This document shows positions 33,938 to 42,359 of a stretch of DNA of 64,000 nucleotides, in pieces; positions within the stretch are counted from its first letter, which is position 1, and each line of letters opens with the position of its first letter. The translations under genes and the position numbers were made by a program. The notes under the pieces were generated by a model that was not told the DNA's origin, searched no databases, and worked only from the letters and a program-made list of their open reading frames with translations. The stretch comes from CALCKW01 sp033852095 (GTDB lineage Bacteria > Pseudomonadota > Gammaproteobacteria > CALCKW01), in contig JAWSVD010000110.1 of the NCBI GenBank assembly GCA_033852095.1, positions 1-64,000 on the forward strand, in the 5' to 3' direction.

Positions 33938-34813
33938 TCAACAAAACTCTGGCAGTGGCTCATCGTTGAGCACCGTGCCGATCAGTTTATTCTGATCGAC
34001 GTCGTGGCAAATGCTGGCGATTTGATTGGCGCTGACCTTGCCGTAGGGAACAACCAAAATAATATAATCGACTAAATTCGCGAGTATCTTGGCGTCCGCC
34101 GACGAGGCGATCGAAGGCGCATCCACGATCACATAGCGGTCTCGGTAGCGCCGCGAGACTTCGTTGAAAAAGCTGTGCATGGTACGCGAGGAAAAGAATT
34201 CCGTTGCCGACTCCCGCTTGCCACCGACAGGCACCATCCGCATCCGCGGGATTCCTGAGGGCCGAACAACAGAGTCGATACCAATTGTAGGGTTGGCCAA
34301 GAAGTCCGTGAGCCCCTTGCCATTATCGAGCTTGGCGAGTTGCAGTATTTTGTGCAGATAGGGGTCGCGAAGATTGCAATCGAGCAGCAGCGACGTCTTG
34401 CTGTCTTCAAAGGCGATGGAAGCGGCCAAATTCATGGCGACAAAACTCCCGCCCCCTCCCGGTGCAACAGATGTCACCATGACGGTGAAATTCTGATTGT
34501 TGCGCAAATTCATCAACCGTGTGCGCAACTCACGAAAAGTGTCCACCAGTTTGCGGTTGTCGCTTTGCGGGTGGATGATTTTCAGGTAATCCAGCTGTGC
34601 TTTACTGAACAAGCGCGGGTCCTGCATCTGCACGATTGTCTGAGGCGAGCTCGCCGCTCGGCGCACAACGCCGCGCTTGGCAGCTTCCGCTCGAACAAGT
34701 TCACGCCCAGGGCCTATCGCCGCCTGCCTGACAACGCGAATACGCCGCTGATCATTCTTATTTTGCATAGATTGTCTCGAATCGAGCGCTTCAATTTTTA
34801 AGTTAGGATTCAT
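33938..34813 (-). CDS. BY-kinase/CpsD-like ATPase homologue with degenerate Walker A
   Basis: 291 residues. The C-terminal two thirds matches CpsD/Wzc-type bacterial tyrosine kinases: RELRTRLMNLR before the P-loop, Walker A' as LLLDCNLRDPYLH, Walker B as YVIVDAPSI, and the late ILVVPYGKVSANQI. The Walker A, normally PGEGKS(T), reads PGGGGSF (about 118-124): the nucleotide-binding lysine is replaced by glycine. The C-terminus (NDEPLPEFC) has no tyrosine cluster. It is therefore probably unable to autophosphorylate in the usual way and may act as a structural partner of the chain-length protein. An N-terminal basic region (about 20-60) is unassigned. GGAGGAA precedes ATG 34813, which overlaps the upstream stop (ATGA). 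Confidence 0.82.
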   Translation of the reverse strand: MNPNLKIEALDSRQSMQNKNDQRRIRVVRQAAIGPGRELVRAEAAKRGVVRRAASSPQTIVQMQDPRLFSKAQLDYLKIIHPQSDNRKLVDTFRELRTRLMNLRNNQNFTVMVTSVAPGGGGSFVAMNLAASIAFEDSKTSLLLDCNLRDPYLHKILQLAKLDNGKGLTDFLANPTIGIDSVVRPSGIPRMRMVPVGGKRESATEFFSSRTMHSFFNEVSRRYRDRYVIVDAPSIASSADAKILANLVDYIILVVPYGKVSANQIASICHDVDQNKLIGTVLNDEPLPEFC

Positions 34814-36342
34814 GCCGTTCCTCCAGTAATTCGAGCCCATCCGGCCACGCCGTAGAACGCTACAACCGACAAGATCGCCAAGGTGAGAACAAACTTCCCG
34901 CGGTACAAACCCGAGCTCTCATGCATGCCTTTATAGTGCGGCACAACCGCCAGCACCGGCAGCCCAAGGCTCTCCTGCATCACTGACGGCAATCTCAGTT
35001 TAGGGTCAATCGTCAGCAGGCCAAATAAAATACCCAGAGGCAACAACACAGCCAAGACCAAGCCACCGGCTAGAAAATGGAGAAAGCGTAATCCCTTGGG
35101 AATACTGGGAAGTACTGCGGGCTCTTGAATACGGAATGACAAGCCTTGGCGCTGCTCATCCAGGTTCATCGAAACACGCGCCTGCTCACGTCGGCGTAGC
35201 ATGTCTTGATAGATCTCTTGATTTACTTCGTAGTCTCTTTTCAGGTCGGCCAATTCGGCGCCAAAATTATTGGTTGAACTCGCGCGATCAGTCTCTTTTC
35301 TGAGCATTGAACGCTTTTGAATCAAGCGAACACGCAAGGTTTCAACGGCAACAGTCGCCTTGGCCTGCTGACGTTTCAATTCTTGGTAAACGGGGCTAAC
35401 GGAGGCCCGTTCGCGGTCCTGTTGACTGATGCTCGCGGCGCCGTCTCGCCTGCCCCGCTCCCGTCCGGCCAAATCACGTAAATCGGTGATCTGTTGTTTC
35501 ATGCGAACGATGTCAGGGTAGGTATCGGTGTAATCGAGCCGCAATCGCTCAATCTCATTCTGCAGCTCACCGATTCTCTCCTGGTACTGGCTTTCACGGT
35601 AGACGCTGACCGCCGAGATCGACTCACCCGTTATCTGCCGTTTCAGCGAAGACGCCTGGGCCTGCGCTTCGCGCAATTCCAGCTCAGTTTTTTCAATACT
35701 GCGCCTCAGTTCGATGATCTCATCGTCGATACTCTGTGCATTGGTGACAATGCCCAACCCCGAACGGGCTCTAAACTGCCGCAAGCGCTCTTCCGATCCA
35801 GCCAGTTTTTCGCGGTAGGTCTGTACTTGGTTCTGGATAAAGTCGAAGGCTTCGTTGCTCTCGCGAGACTGTTCTTGGATGCTGCGCTCCAAAAACAAAT
35901 CACCGAATTGTTTGGTGACGTTATAGGACATCGCCGGATCTTCGTGTTTGAAGGCAATTAAAAAGGTATTGCCCGGCAAGTCCGCGACCACGGTGTTTTT
36001 ATAGAGAGCCAAACGCACGCGTTCAACTGCGGCGGGATCCGTTGCTGTTCCAGCCAGGCCGTTGCTGCGAATAATCTGGTCCACGATGTCCCGGCTAAAA
36101 ATAACCTCGCGGGCGATTTCCGCTCGATCATTAACCTCGGTGGCCTGTGCAGTTCCCTCTAACAATGGTTTGATGATATTGCTGGAATCGGCCAATATCG
36201 TGACTGTGGACTCGTATTTTGCCTTGTACGTCCAACCCGTGGCTAACACGGCTAGCGCCACCACCACGAAAGACAATACAAGCGTGCCACGTCGAGCGAT
36301 AATTTCGCGATTGAACATCGCAAGCGTTTCTTCAATATTCAC
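34810..36342 (-). CDS. Polysaccharide chain-length determinant (Wzz/GumC family, XrtA type)
   Basis: A 510-residue inner-membrane co-polymerase. A first helix (about 20-40, LVLSFVVVALAVLATGW), a long periplasmic part rich in heptads (about 150-380: EKLAGSEERLRQFRARSG, ELQNEIERLRLDYTDTYPDIVRMKQQI), a second helix pair near 420-445 and a third near 480-500. The RIQEPAVLPSIPKGL stretch before the second helix is the Wzz Pro/Gly-rich motif. The extent matches the XrtA-system chain-length family. The start is GTG with a GAGAGAG Shine-Dalgarno. It controls chain length and pairs with the BY-kinase-like protein encoded right after it. Confidence 0.88.
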   Translation of the reverse strand: MNIEETLAMFNREIIARRGTLVLSFVVVALAVLATGWTYKAKYESTVTILADSSNIIKPLLEGTAQATEVNDRAEIAREVIFSRDIVDQIIRSNGLAGTATDPAAVERVRLALYKNTVVADLPGNTFLIAFKHEDPAMSYNVTKQFGDLFLERSIQEQSRESNEAFDFIQNQVQTYREKLAGSEERLRQFRARSGLGIVTNAQSIDDEIIELRRSIEKTELELREAQAQASSLKRQITGESISAVSVYRESQYQERIGELQNEIERLRLDYTDTYPDIVRMKQQITDLRDLAGRERGRRDGAASISQQDRERASVSPVYQELKRQQAKATVAVETLRVRLIQKRSMLRKETDRASSTNNFGAELADLKRDYEVNQEIYQDMLRRREQARVSMNLDEQRQGLSFRIQEPAVLPSIPKGLRFLHFLAGGLVLAVLLPLGILFGLLTIDPKLRLPSVMQESLGLPVLAVVPHYKGMHESSGLYRGKFVLTLAILSVVAFYGVAGWARITGGTA

Positions 36343-36395
36343 AACAAGACTCTCTCAAGTATTTCGTACGCCACCAGAAGCTGCCCCGGTTTTAA

Positions 36396-37091
36396 TCAAA
36401 ATCGGCGTTCTGGGATTGTCAATACATCGCCCGCTCGCAGCTCAACGTTAGTGCCCAGCTCACCTTTGTTGATGATTTTGTCCAATCTGATTTTCAGCGT
36501 TGTCGCTTCTCCGGTCTCGGCATTCTTGCGGTAAAGTCGGGCGCGCGCCGCCACAGCGAAGTCCGAGAGGCCGCCGGCCTCCAACACCAAATCCAAAATG
36601 GTCATACCCTGACGATACGGTAAGGAAGTCGGTTTGTTGATCGCGCCCGTGACCCTGACTCGGGTTAGGAACTGGTGACTGACCAAATCCGTCAGAATGA
36701 CTGAAACTTTGGGCTGGCGAATGAACTGCTCTAATTTGGCTTCGATTTTGGTGGCCACTTCGGCGGCCGTAAGACCGCCTGCCTTCACATCACCGATCAA
36801 CGGCGCGGACACAAAACCATCTGGGCGGACGGGCACTTCAACTGAAAGCTCTGGATTTCTCCACACAGATATTTTAATTTTGTCGTCGACGCCTATGCGA
36901 TAAGTGCCTACTTCTGCAGCCTCGGCTTGCACAGTGGCGGCGCCCTCCTGCACTTCATCGCCAGTCAACACAGCACTGGGCATCACTTTGTCGACCGTGC
37001 CCACCGGGGTGCCCGGTGTTCTCGGTGCCTGGCTACAGGCACTAAGTGCTACCGCCAGCCCCAATGCCACTACAAGCCGAATGCTCACCAT
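36396..37091 (-). CDS. Wza/EpsE-type polysaccharide export lipoprotein
   Basis: 231 residues from ATG 37091, preceded by GAGGAA. A lipoprotein signal (VALGLAVALSAC) is followed by a Poly_export domain (YRIGVDDKIKISVWRNPELSVEVPVRPDGFVSAPLIGDVKAGG) and a SLBB domain (VRVTGAINKPTSLPYRQGMTILDLVLEAGGLSDFA), ending GDVLTIPERRF. It is shorter than E. coli Wza and lacks the C-terminal amphipathic helix, as in XrtA-type loci, where a separate barrel may complete the outer-membrane channel; the 32.5-kb barrel is a candidate. First gene of the large minus-strand operon; divergent from the J-protein across 243 nt that must hold both promoters. Confidence 0.9.
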   Translation of the reverse strand: MVSIRLVVALGLAVALSACSQAPRTPGTPVGTVDKVMPSAVLTGDEVQEGAATVQAEAAEVGTYRIGVDDKIKISVWRNPELSVEVPVRPDGFVSAPLIGDVKAGGLTAAEVATKIEAKLEQFIRQPKVSVILTDLVSHQFLTRVRVTGAINKPTSLPYRQGMTILDLVLEAGGLSDFAVAARARLYRKNAETGEATTLKIRLDKIINKGELGTNVELRAGDVLTIPERRF

Positions 37092-37334
37092 ATGTTCCTC
37101 TCTCCAACAAGATAAATTCTTAATAAAAATGACACTAAACTCATACAACAACACACAGCGAAGGCTGGGCACTCACGGCCCCGCAAGACCGCTCATCAGG
37201 CTACAGCCCTACTATCGACATAGCGTCGAAATAGTTGATTTCTAATCGCATTAGCCCTTTACGCCTTTAACTAATTTACGGCTCAGCCGATCACTAATGG
37301 GTCATCTCACAACTTCAGTCACGGCATTTCATTC

Positions 37335-37838
37335 ATGGACCTAAAGTACTTAAACGCTTATGAGCAACTTGGCTTGCAGCAACCGGGCGTTTCTTGGGAT
37401 CAAGTCCGGACAAATTACCGCCGGAAAGTGCAGCGACTTCACCCAGACAGGGTGCAACAAGGCGCCGCAGTGGACTCCGATCAGGAAGAGTTCATTCGCG
37501 TCACGCAAGCATACAAGATCCTTAACGAATACCACAGGTTAAACAACGAGTTACCCCAAGAATATGAGGTAGACAGCGACCCTGTGATGCAGGTGGACCT
37601 AGGTAATATCGAACCCTTCGCACAACAAAAGATTGTCAACGCGATTGATTCAGTGCAGCGGACACAGCCCCAAGGCAGCACCAACACACTGAAGATGACG
37701 ATGCTGCTCTGCTCTCTGGTGCTCAGCGTCGCGCTTGGATTCATGGCATTTGCCAGCTGGCAAAAAAATCAAGTCCCGCCCGTGACCCCCTTCACCAGCG
37801 AAAAGCCCATGCCACTCAGCGGTAGCGCGGCGAAATAA
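37335..37838 (+). CDS. Membrane-anchored J-domain protein
   Basis: 167 residues. The N-terminal 70 residues form a J-domain: NAYEQLGLQ, helix II VRTNYRRKVQRL, the HPD motif (36-38), and helix III EFIRVTQAYKILNEYHR. A 21-residue hydrophobic segment (about 121-142) follows a polar linker and there is a short tail, so the J-domain would face the cytoplasm from a C-terminal anchor. It would recruit DnaK (Hsp70) to the inner membrane. It lies alone on the plus strand between the export operon and the initiating sugar transferase, implying a link with polysaccharide assembly, but this is inference. Confidence 0.82.
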   Translation: MDLKYLNAYEQLGLQQPGVSWDQVRTNYRRKVQRLHPDRVQQGAAVDSDQEEFIRVTQAYKILNEYHRLNNELPQEYEVDSDPVMQVDLGNIEPFAQQKIVNAIDSVQRTQPQGSTNTLKMTMLLCSLVLSVALGFMAFASWQKNQVPPVTPFTSEKPMPLSGSAAK

Positions 37839-38238
37839 TCAAAAGGAGACCACCAGCTGCGCCACCAAGTGCAGCACAGTGCGCGACTCCCGCCCTTCGA
37901 GGCCGCTTGCGATCTCACCCATAGTAACTGCTGAACCGGCCTAAAAGCCCTATCCCGAAGGCTTCGGCATAAAAATATCTGCATAGCAACGATGTGGCGC
38001 TGCGGCCGCGGCTGACTGGCAAGCGCGGACAGAGTCTTCACTTCCAGAGCACCGGGATGTAGCGGCGAAACGCCACCTCCATATACCTTCGAAAAAAGCG
38101 GTGAAAACTGCAACTTTCAGATTTACTGAGGCCCGCCGGCGCAGAAAATGGAAACGACAGATTTGAGGCCTCTGCTAACAGCTGGCAAAGCCGTTTAGAT
38201 AGCGACCACAGCGGTGGGCGCACCCACCACCGACACCA
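37839..38238. other. 400-nt intergenic region, no gene seen
   Basis: Convergent gap between the J-protein and the sugar transferase. Open frames here only continue antisense to neighbouring genes and have no family resemblance. No clear terminator hairpin with a T-run was found. Confidence 0.4.
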
Positions 38239-39642
38239 CTATCGCGCCCCTTTGCCGAGCAACACGACCTCAACAGTCTGCAGCATGATGAATATGTCTA
38301 GAAACAGGGTGTGGTTTTTAACGTAGTAGAGATCAAATTCGTGCTTCTTGCGCGCGTCCTCGTCGGAGGCGCCGTAGGGGTAACTGACCTGTGCCCACCC
38401 AGTCAGACCTGGTTTTACCTGATGCCTCTCCGCGTAGTAGGGCACCTTCTGTTTCAGCTCTTCGACAAACTGCGGACGCTCGGGTCGCGGCCCCACCAAA
38501 CTCATGTCTCCGCGCAACACGTTCAGAATCTGCGGCAGCTCATCGATGCGCGTCATGCGTATAAACTCCCCCACCCTCGTCACACGTGAATCATTGCGGG
38601 TGGCCCACTGAGCGCCATCCTTTTCCGCGTCTTCACGCATGCTGCGAAATTTGATCACACCAAATGTCTTACCGGCATAGCCCACTCTGTCTTGGGTGTA
38701 AAAGAGCGTGCCGTCAAAACGGCATTCTATTTTTATCGCAAGCGCTGTCAACAACATCACCGGCCAACTGACACACAGCAACAGCAAACTCGCGCTGATA
38801 TCGGTCAATCGCTTCAACACCTCAGCAGCGCGGTTGACACGAAAGCCCTCGGCGTAGATAAACCAGCTGGGTCGGATCAGGTCCAGAGGAAGAAAGCCCG
38901 CTTCGCGCTCGAAGAAGCCGTGGATCTCCAGAACTTTCAATCCCTTGAGGCGACAATCGATCAACTGATCACCTGGCAGGCGAGAACGCCGGTCATCCAG
39001 GGCGACAACAATCTCCTCGATATCATTCTTAACACAATGCTCATATATCGAATCGGGCACCTTGTGCACACGCTCTGGATCGACTTGAATTTTACCCTCG
39101 TCGAAATCGAGAAAGTGCACCACGTGGAATCCGCGTCGATCGGCCCGTCGTCGCAGCCGCGAAAAAATAGTCGACGCAACCTTGCCTGCACCGAGAACAA
39201 CGATTCTGCGTTTGAGCGTGTCTTGCTCAACCAACGGCATGAACAACGGCCTGATAGTCCCAATGGTGAAAAAGGAAACGACAATGGCGATCGCCGTGAC
39301 ACCCCGACCCATATAGGTCTCTGGGAACAAGTAGAAGACAATCATCAACGCGATACTGCCCACCAGGAAGCCAAGCGCTATGCGCATCAGCACCCCTAGG
39401 GCGCCGCCTCTGAAGTGAGTTTGATACAAGCCAAAAGCCACCAGTGAAACCGTCATCACAATACTAAAAACAACCGTCGCAAGGCCCAGCGAAGGCAGGG
39501 TTTCGCTCAAGGTCTCACTATTACGACCAAAGCGAACCAGCGCGGCGAGCTGCACTGCCCCCATGCACACGAGCAGCTCCGTCATCCAGAACAATAAGAA
39601 CGGCGTCCTGACATAAAAGCCTAGTATTTTTAACGAACCCAC
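38239..39642 (-). CDS. Initiating polyprenyl-phosphate sugar-1-phosphate transferase (EpsB_2/WcaJ-like)
   Basis: About 467 residues. Four to five N-terminal membrane helices and a CoA-binding-like Rossmann domain (RRIVVLGAGKVASTIFSRL) precede the C-terminal bacterial sugar-transferase domain with FYTQDRVGYAGKTFGVIKFRSMREDAE, RVTRVGEFIRMTRIDELPQILNVLRGDMSLVGPRPERP and PGLTGWAQVSYPYGAS. It transfers a sugar phosphate onto undecaprenyl phosphate, the committed step of repeat-unit synthesis. GTG 39642 has GAGGA about 11 nt upstream; another GTG at 39681 lacks a ribosome-binding site. Divergent from the UDP-sugar dehydrogenase, with a shared upstream region of about 200 nt. Confidence 0.9.
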   Translation of the reverse strand: MGSLKILGFYVRTPFLLFWMTELLVCMGAVQLAALVRFGRNSETLSETLPSLGLATVVFSIVMTVSLVAFGLYQTHFRGGALGVLMRIALGFLVGSIALMIVFYLFPETYMGRGVTAIAIVVSFFTIGTIRPLFMPLVEQDTLKRRIVVLGAGKVASTIFSRLRRRADRRGFHVVHFLDFDEGKIQVDPERVHKVPDSIYEHCVKNDIEEIVVALDDRRSRLPGDQLIDCRLKGLKVLEIHGFFEREAGFLPLDLIRPSWFIYAEGFRVNRAAEVLKRLTDISASLLLLCVSWPVMLLTALAIKIECRFDGTLFYTQDRVGYAGKTFGVIKFRSMREDAEKDGAQWATRNDSRVTRVGEFIRMTRIDELPQILNVLRGDMSLVGPRPERPQFVEELKQKVPYYAERHQVKPGLTGWAQVSYPYGASDEDARKKHEFDLYYVKNHTLFLDIFIMLQTVEVVLLGKGAR

Positions 39643-39840
39643 TGTATCTACATTCCTCAATAAATGACGCGTTATGCGCACTGTTATCGGTCAATACTGG
39701 CAGAGGTGAAGAACTGAGGTTCTTTGCTGCGCTGCCGATAACCTAATCTAATGTTGTTTTGTCAAATCATCGCTGCCCGAACGCAAGCGCAGCTATAGTT
39801 TACGCAATGCTTTTCACCAGACAAACAGAAGGGACACCTC

Positions 39841-41124
39841 TTGAACCTAAAACACCTTGATTCTGCTCGTGTAGCTGTAATCGGCCTTGGCTACGTCGGA
39901 CTGCCGCTGGCCGTTGAGTTCGGCAAACAATACAGCACTATCGGATTCGACGTGTATGCCGAGCGCATCAATGAACTACGTTCTGGCAACGACCGAACGC
40001 TCGAAGTGAGCCGCGAAGAGCTGGCCGAATCACCTAAGTTGAGCTACAGCTGTGAAGCGAGTTCACTGAGTGACTGCAATACCTTCATCGTGACCGTCCC
40101 TACACCTATAGATAACGCAAACCAACCGGACTTAACGCCGCTGAAAAAGGCGAGCGAAACCATTGCTAAAGCGCTCTGCAAAGGCGATGTGGTCATTTAC
40201 GAATCCACCGTCTACCCCGGCGCGACAGAAGAGATATGTGTCCCCGTTTTAGAGCTGCATTCTGGCCTCAAGTACAACCAAGATTTTTTCTGTGGCTACA
40301 GCCCAGAGCGGATCAATCCCGGTGACAAAGAACACCGCGTCACAAACATTCTGAAAGTCACGTCAGGCTCAACACCTGAGATAGCCAAATTCGTGGACGC
40401 GCTTTACCGCAGCATCATTCCCGCTGGCACCCACTTGGCCGCCAGCATTCGCGTGGCAGAGGCCGCTAAGGTGATAGAGAATACGCAGCGCGACGTCAAC
40501 ATCGCACTGGTCAATGAACTGGCGCTGATCTTCGACCGCTTGGGCATAGACACACTCGATGTACTGGAAGCTGCTGGCACCAAATGGAATTTTCTTCCCT
40601 TTAAACCAGGCTTGGTCGGTGGACACTGCATCAGCGTGGACCCCTACTATCTCACCCACAAAGCACAGCAGATTGGCTATCATCCCGACGTCATATTGGC
40701 GGGGCGCCGCATCAATGACGGCATGGGCCAGCACGTGGCCGAACGCGTTATCCGCTTGATGGCGGGAAAATCCATTGAGATAGTCAATGCGCGTATCCTG
40801 ATGCTCGGCTTGGCGTTCAAGGAAAATTGCCCAGACCTGCGCAATACCCGCGTGGTCGATATCATCAGCGAGCTGCAAAGATACAACGCCGTGGTAGATG
40901 TTTACGACCCCTGGGTCGATCCGGCGGAAGCCGAGCACGAGTACGGCATCAAACCCGTGGCAACCCCGGACGCGGATCACTATGACGCCATCATTGTCGC
41001 GGTTGGGCACGAACAATTTTTGAGCATGGGTGCCGACAAAATTCGTGAATTCGGAAAAGACAAACACATCCTGTTTGATGTGAAGGGTTTGTTCCCACGC
41101 GACAGCATCGACGCCCGGCTCTAG
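39841..41124 (+). CDS. UDP-N-acetylhexosamine/UDP-sugar 6-dehydrogenase (WbpO/TviB family)
   Basis: 427 residues. The NAD-binding GLGYVG (15-20), the substrate-binding TPIDNANQPDL, ESTVYPGATEE, SPERINPGDKEH, and the catalytic-cysteine motif GGHCISVDPYYL with Cys263 are all present, followed by the C-terminal FKENCPDLRNT. It oxidises the C6 alcohol of a UDP-sugar to the carboxylate in two NAD+-dependent steps. The PERINPGD motif places it with the UDP-GalNAc/GlcNAc (TviB, WbpO) branch rather than classical Ugd, but the substrate is inferred. TTG start with AAGGGA upstream. The epimerase gene follows after 25 nt. Confidence 0.9.
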   Translation: MNLKHLDSARVAVIGLGYVGLPLAVEFGKQYSTIGFDVYAERINELRSGNDRTLEVSREELAESPKLSYSCEASSLSDCNTFIVTVPTPIDNANQPDLTPLKKASETIAKALCKGDVVIYESTVYPGATEEICVPVLELHSGLKYNQDFFCGYSPERINPGDKEHRVTNILKVTSGSTPEIAKFVDALYRSIIPAGTHLAASIRVAEAAKVIENTQRDVNIALVNELALIFDRLGIDTLDVLEAAGTKWNFLPFKPGLVGGHCISVDPYYLTHKAQQIGYHPDVILAGRRINDGMGQHVAERVIRLMAGKSIEIVNARILMLGLAFKENCPDLRNTRVVDIISELQRYNAVVDVYDPWVDPAEAEHEYGIKPVATPDADHYDAIIVAVGHEQFLSMGADKIREFGKDKHILFDVKGLFPRDSIDARL

Positions 41125-41149
41125 TCAGATTTAATCACAGGATTTACAC

Positions 41150-42157
41150 ATGAAAGTATTGATCACAGGCACTGCTGGCTTTATCGGCTCCACACTGGCG
41201 AATAAGCTGCTCGCCCGAGGCGACGAAGTTGTCGGTATCGACAACCTGAACGATTATTACGATGTCACGCTGAAACAAGCGCGCCTTGATCGGTTGACGC
41301 CGAAGAAAGGTTTCACTGATATCCGCGCCAGCCTCGAAGACAAGGCAGCGATGGAAAAAGTGTTCGAGGAACACAAGCCTGATCGCGTGGTCAATCTCGC
41401 AGCGCAGGCCGGTGTGCGCTACTCTCTCGAAAATCCGCAAGCTTATATTGACGCCAACATAGTTGGTTTTGTCAATATTCTAGAGAATTGTCGGCACCAC
41501 GATGTAAAGCACCTCGTATACGCTTCCTCTAGTTCGGTCTACGGCGCGCACACCAACATGCCGTTCTCTATCCACGACCATGTTGACCATCCCGTCAGCC
41601 TGTATGCGGCCACTAAAAAATCGAACGAGCTGATGGCCCACACCTACAGCCACTTGTTCAATCTGCCTGTGACAGGGTTGCGTTTTTTCACTGTCTATGG
41701 CCCGTGGGGCCGCCCCGATATGGCGCTGTTTATGTTCACGCGCAAGATATTGGCGGGTGAGCCCATCGACGTATTTAACTACGGCAACCACAAGCGTGAT
41801 TTTACTTTCGTGGAAGATATCGTCGAAGGTGTTACACGTACACTGGACAGCGTGGCAACACCTAACGCCGACTGGGATCCTGCCAATCCAGATTCTGCCT
41901 CCAGCAGCGCTCCTTACCGTGTCTACAACATCGGCAACAACAGCCCCGTTGATCTGGTGCGCTACATTGAAGTACTGGAAGAAAAGCTGGGCAAAAAAGC
42001 CATACGCAACCTGCTCCCGTTACAGCCAGGCGATGTACCCGACACCTACGCGGATGTATCGGACTTGATCAGTGATGTTGGCTACAAGCCGGAAACCACT
42101 ATCGAAGAAGGCATCGGTCATTTTGTCGACTGGTACAGAGAATACTACAAGGTATAA
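41150..42157 (+). CDS. UDP-glucuronate 4-epimerase-type NAD-dependent epimerase
   Basis: 335 residues, extended SDR. NAD motif GTAGFIG (7-13), DNLNDYYD and LAAQAGVRYSLENP (both typical of the GAE/LpsL UDP-glucuronate epimerases), catalytic Tyr152-X3-Lys156 in YAATKKSNE, and RFFTVYGPWGRPDMA. It would interconvert UDP-GlcA and UDP-GalA, or the corresponding N-acetylated uronates made by the dehydrogenase just upstream. These two genes supply the uronic-acid donor for the polysaccharide locus. A terminator lies 20 nt after the stop. Confidence 0.9.
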   Translation: MKVLITGTAGFIGSTLANKLLARGDEVVGIDNLNDYYDVTLKQARLDRLTPKKGFTDIRASLEDKAAMEKVFEEHKPDRVVNLAAQAGVRYSLENPQAYIDANIVGFVNILENCRHHDVKHLVYASSSSVYGAHTNMPFSIHDHVDHPVSLYAATKKSNELMAHTYSHLFNLPVTGLRFFTVYGPWGRPDMALFMFTRKILAGEPIDVFNYGNHKRDFTFVEDIVEGVTRTLDSVATPNADWDPANPDSASSSAPYRVYNIGNNSPVDLVRYIEVLEEKLGKKAIRNLLPLQPGDVPDTYADVSDLISDVGYKPETTIEEGIGHFVDWYREYYKV

Positions 42158-42177
42158 GCTTTCAGCCTAAATGCAAG

Positions 42178-42197
42178 CCCCGGGTAACTGGGGTTTT
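42178..42197 (+). terminator. Terminator after the epimerase gene
   Basis: CCCC (42178-42181) and GGGG (42190-42193) flank an 8-nt loop, with TTTT following. It ends the dehydrogenase/epimerase transcript. Confidence 0.55.
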
Positions 42198-42258
42198 CGC
42201 AGGGCGCCCGCCAAAGAAAAACAGACCTACTTAGGAATTCTTCGGGACAATACTTGCT

Positions 42259-42320
42259 GAGCCCAACCCCAAGATGGGCTCGGGATTTAGAGGCAACTGC
42301 AAATCGTATTTTCAGTTGCC
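42259..42320. other. Two perfect hairpins in the convergent gap before batD
   Basis: GAGCCCA/TGGGCTC (42259-42265 and 42275-42281) and GGCAACTG/CAGTTGCC (42292-42299 and 42313-42320). Neither has a T-run on either strand. They may stabilise the 3' end of the Bat operon mRNA or act as factor-dependent terminators. Confidence 0.45.
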
Positions 42321-42359
42321 TTGCGCTTCCAATCCCAACATGGATTAGCCAACTCTCAC

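Noticed and set aside
37769..38113. Minus-strand 114-codon frame in the gap next to the J-protein
   Set aside because: It overlaps the J-protein 3' end antisense and has no recognisable features.
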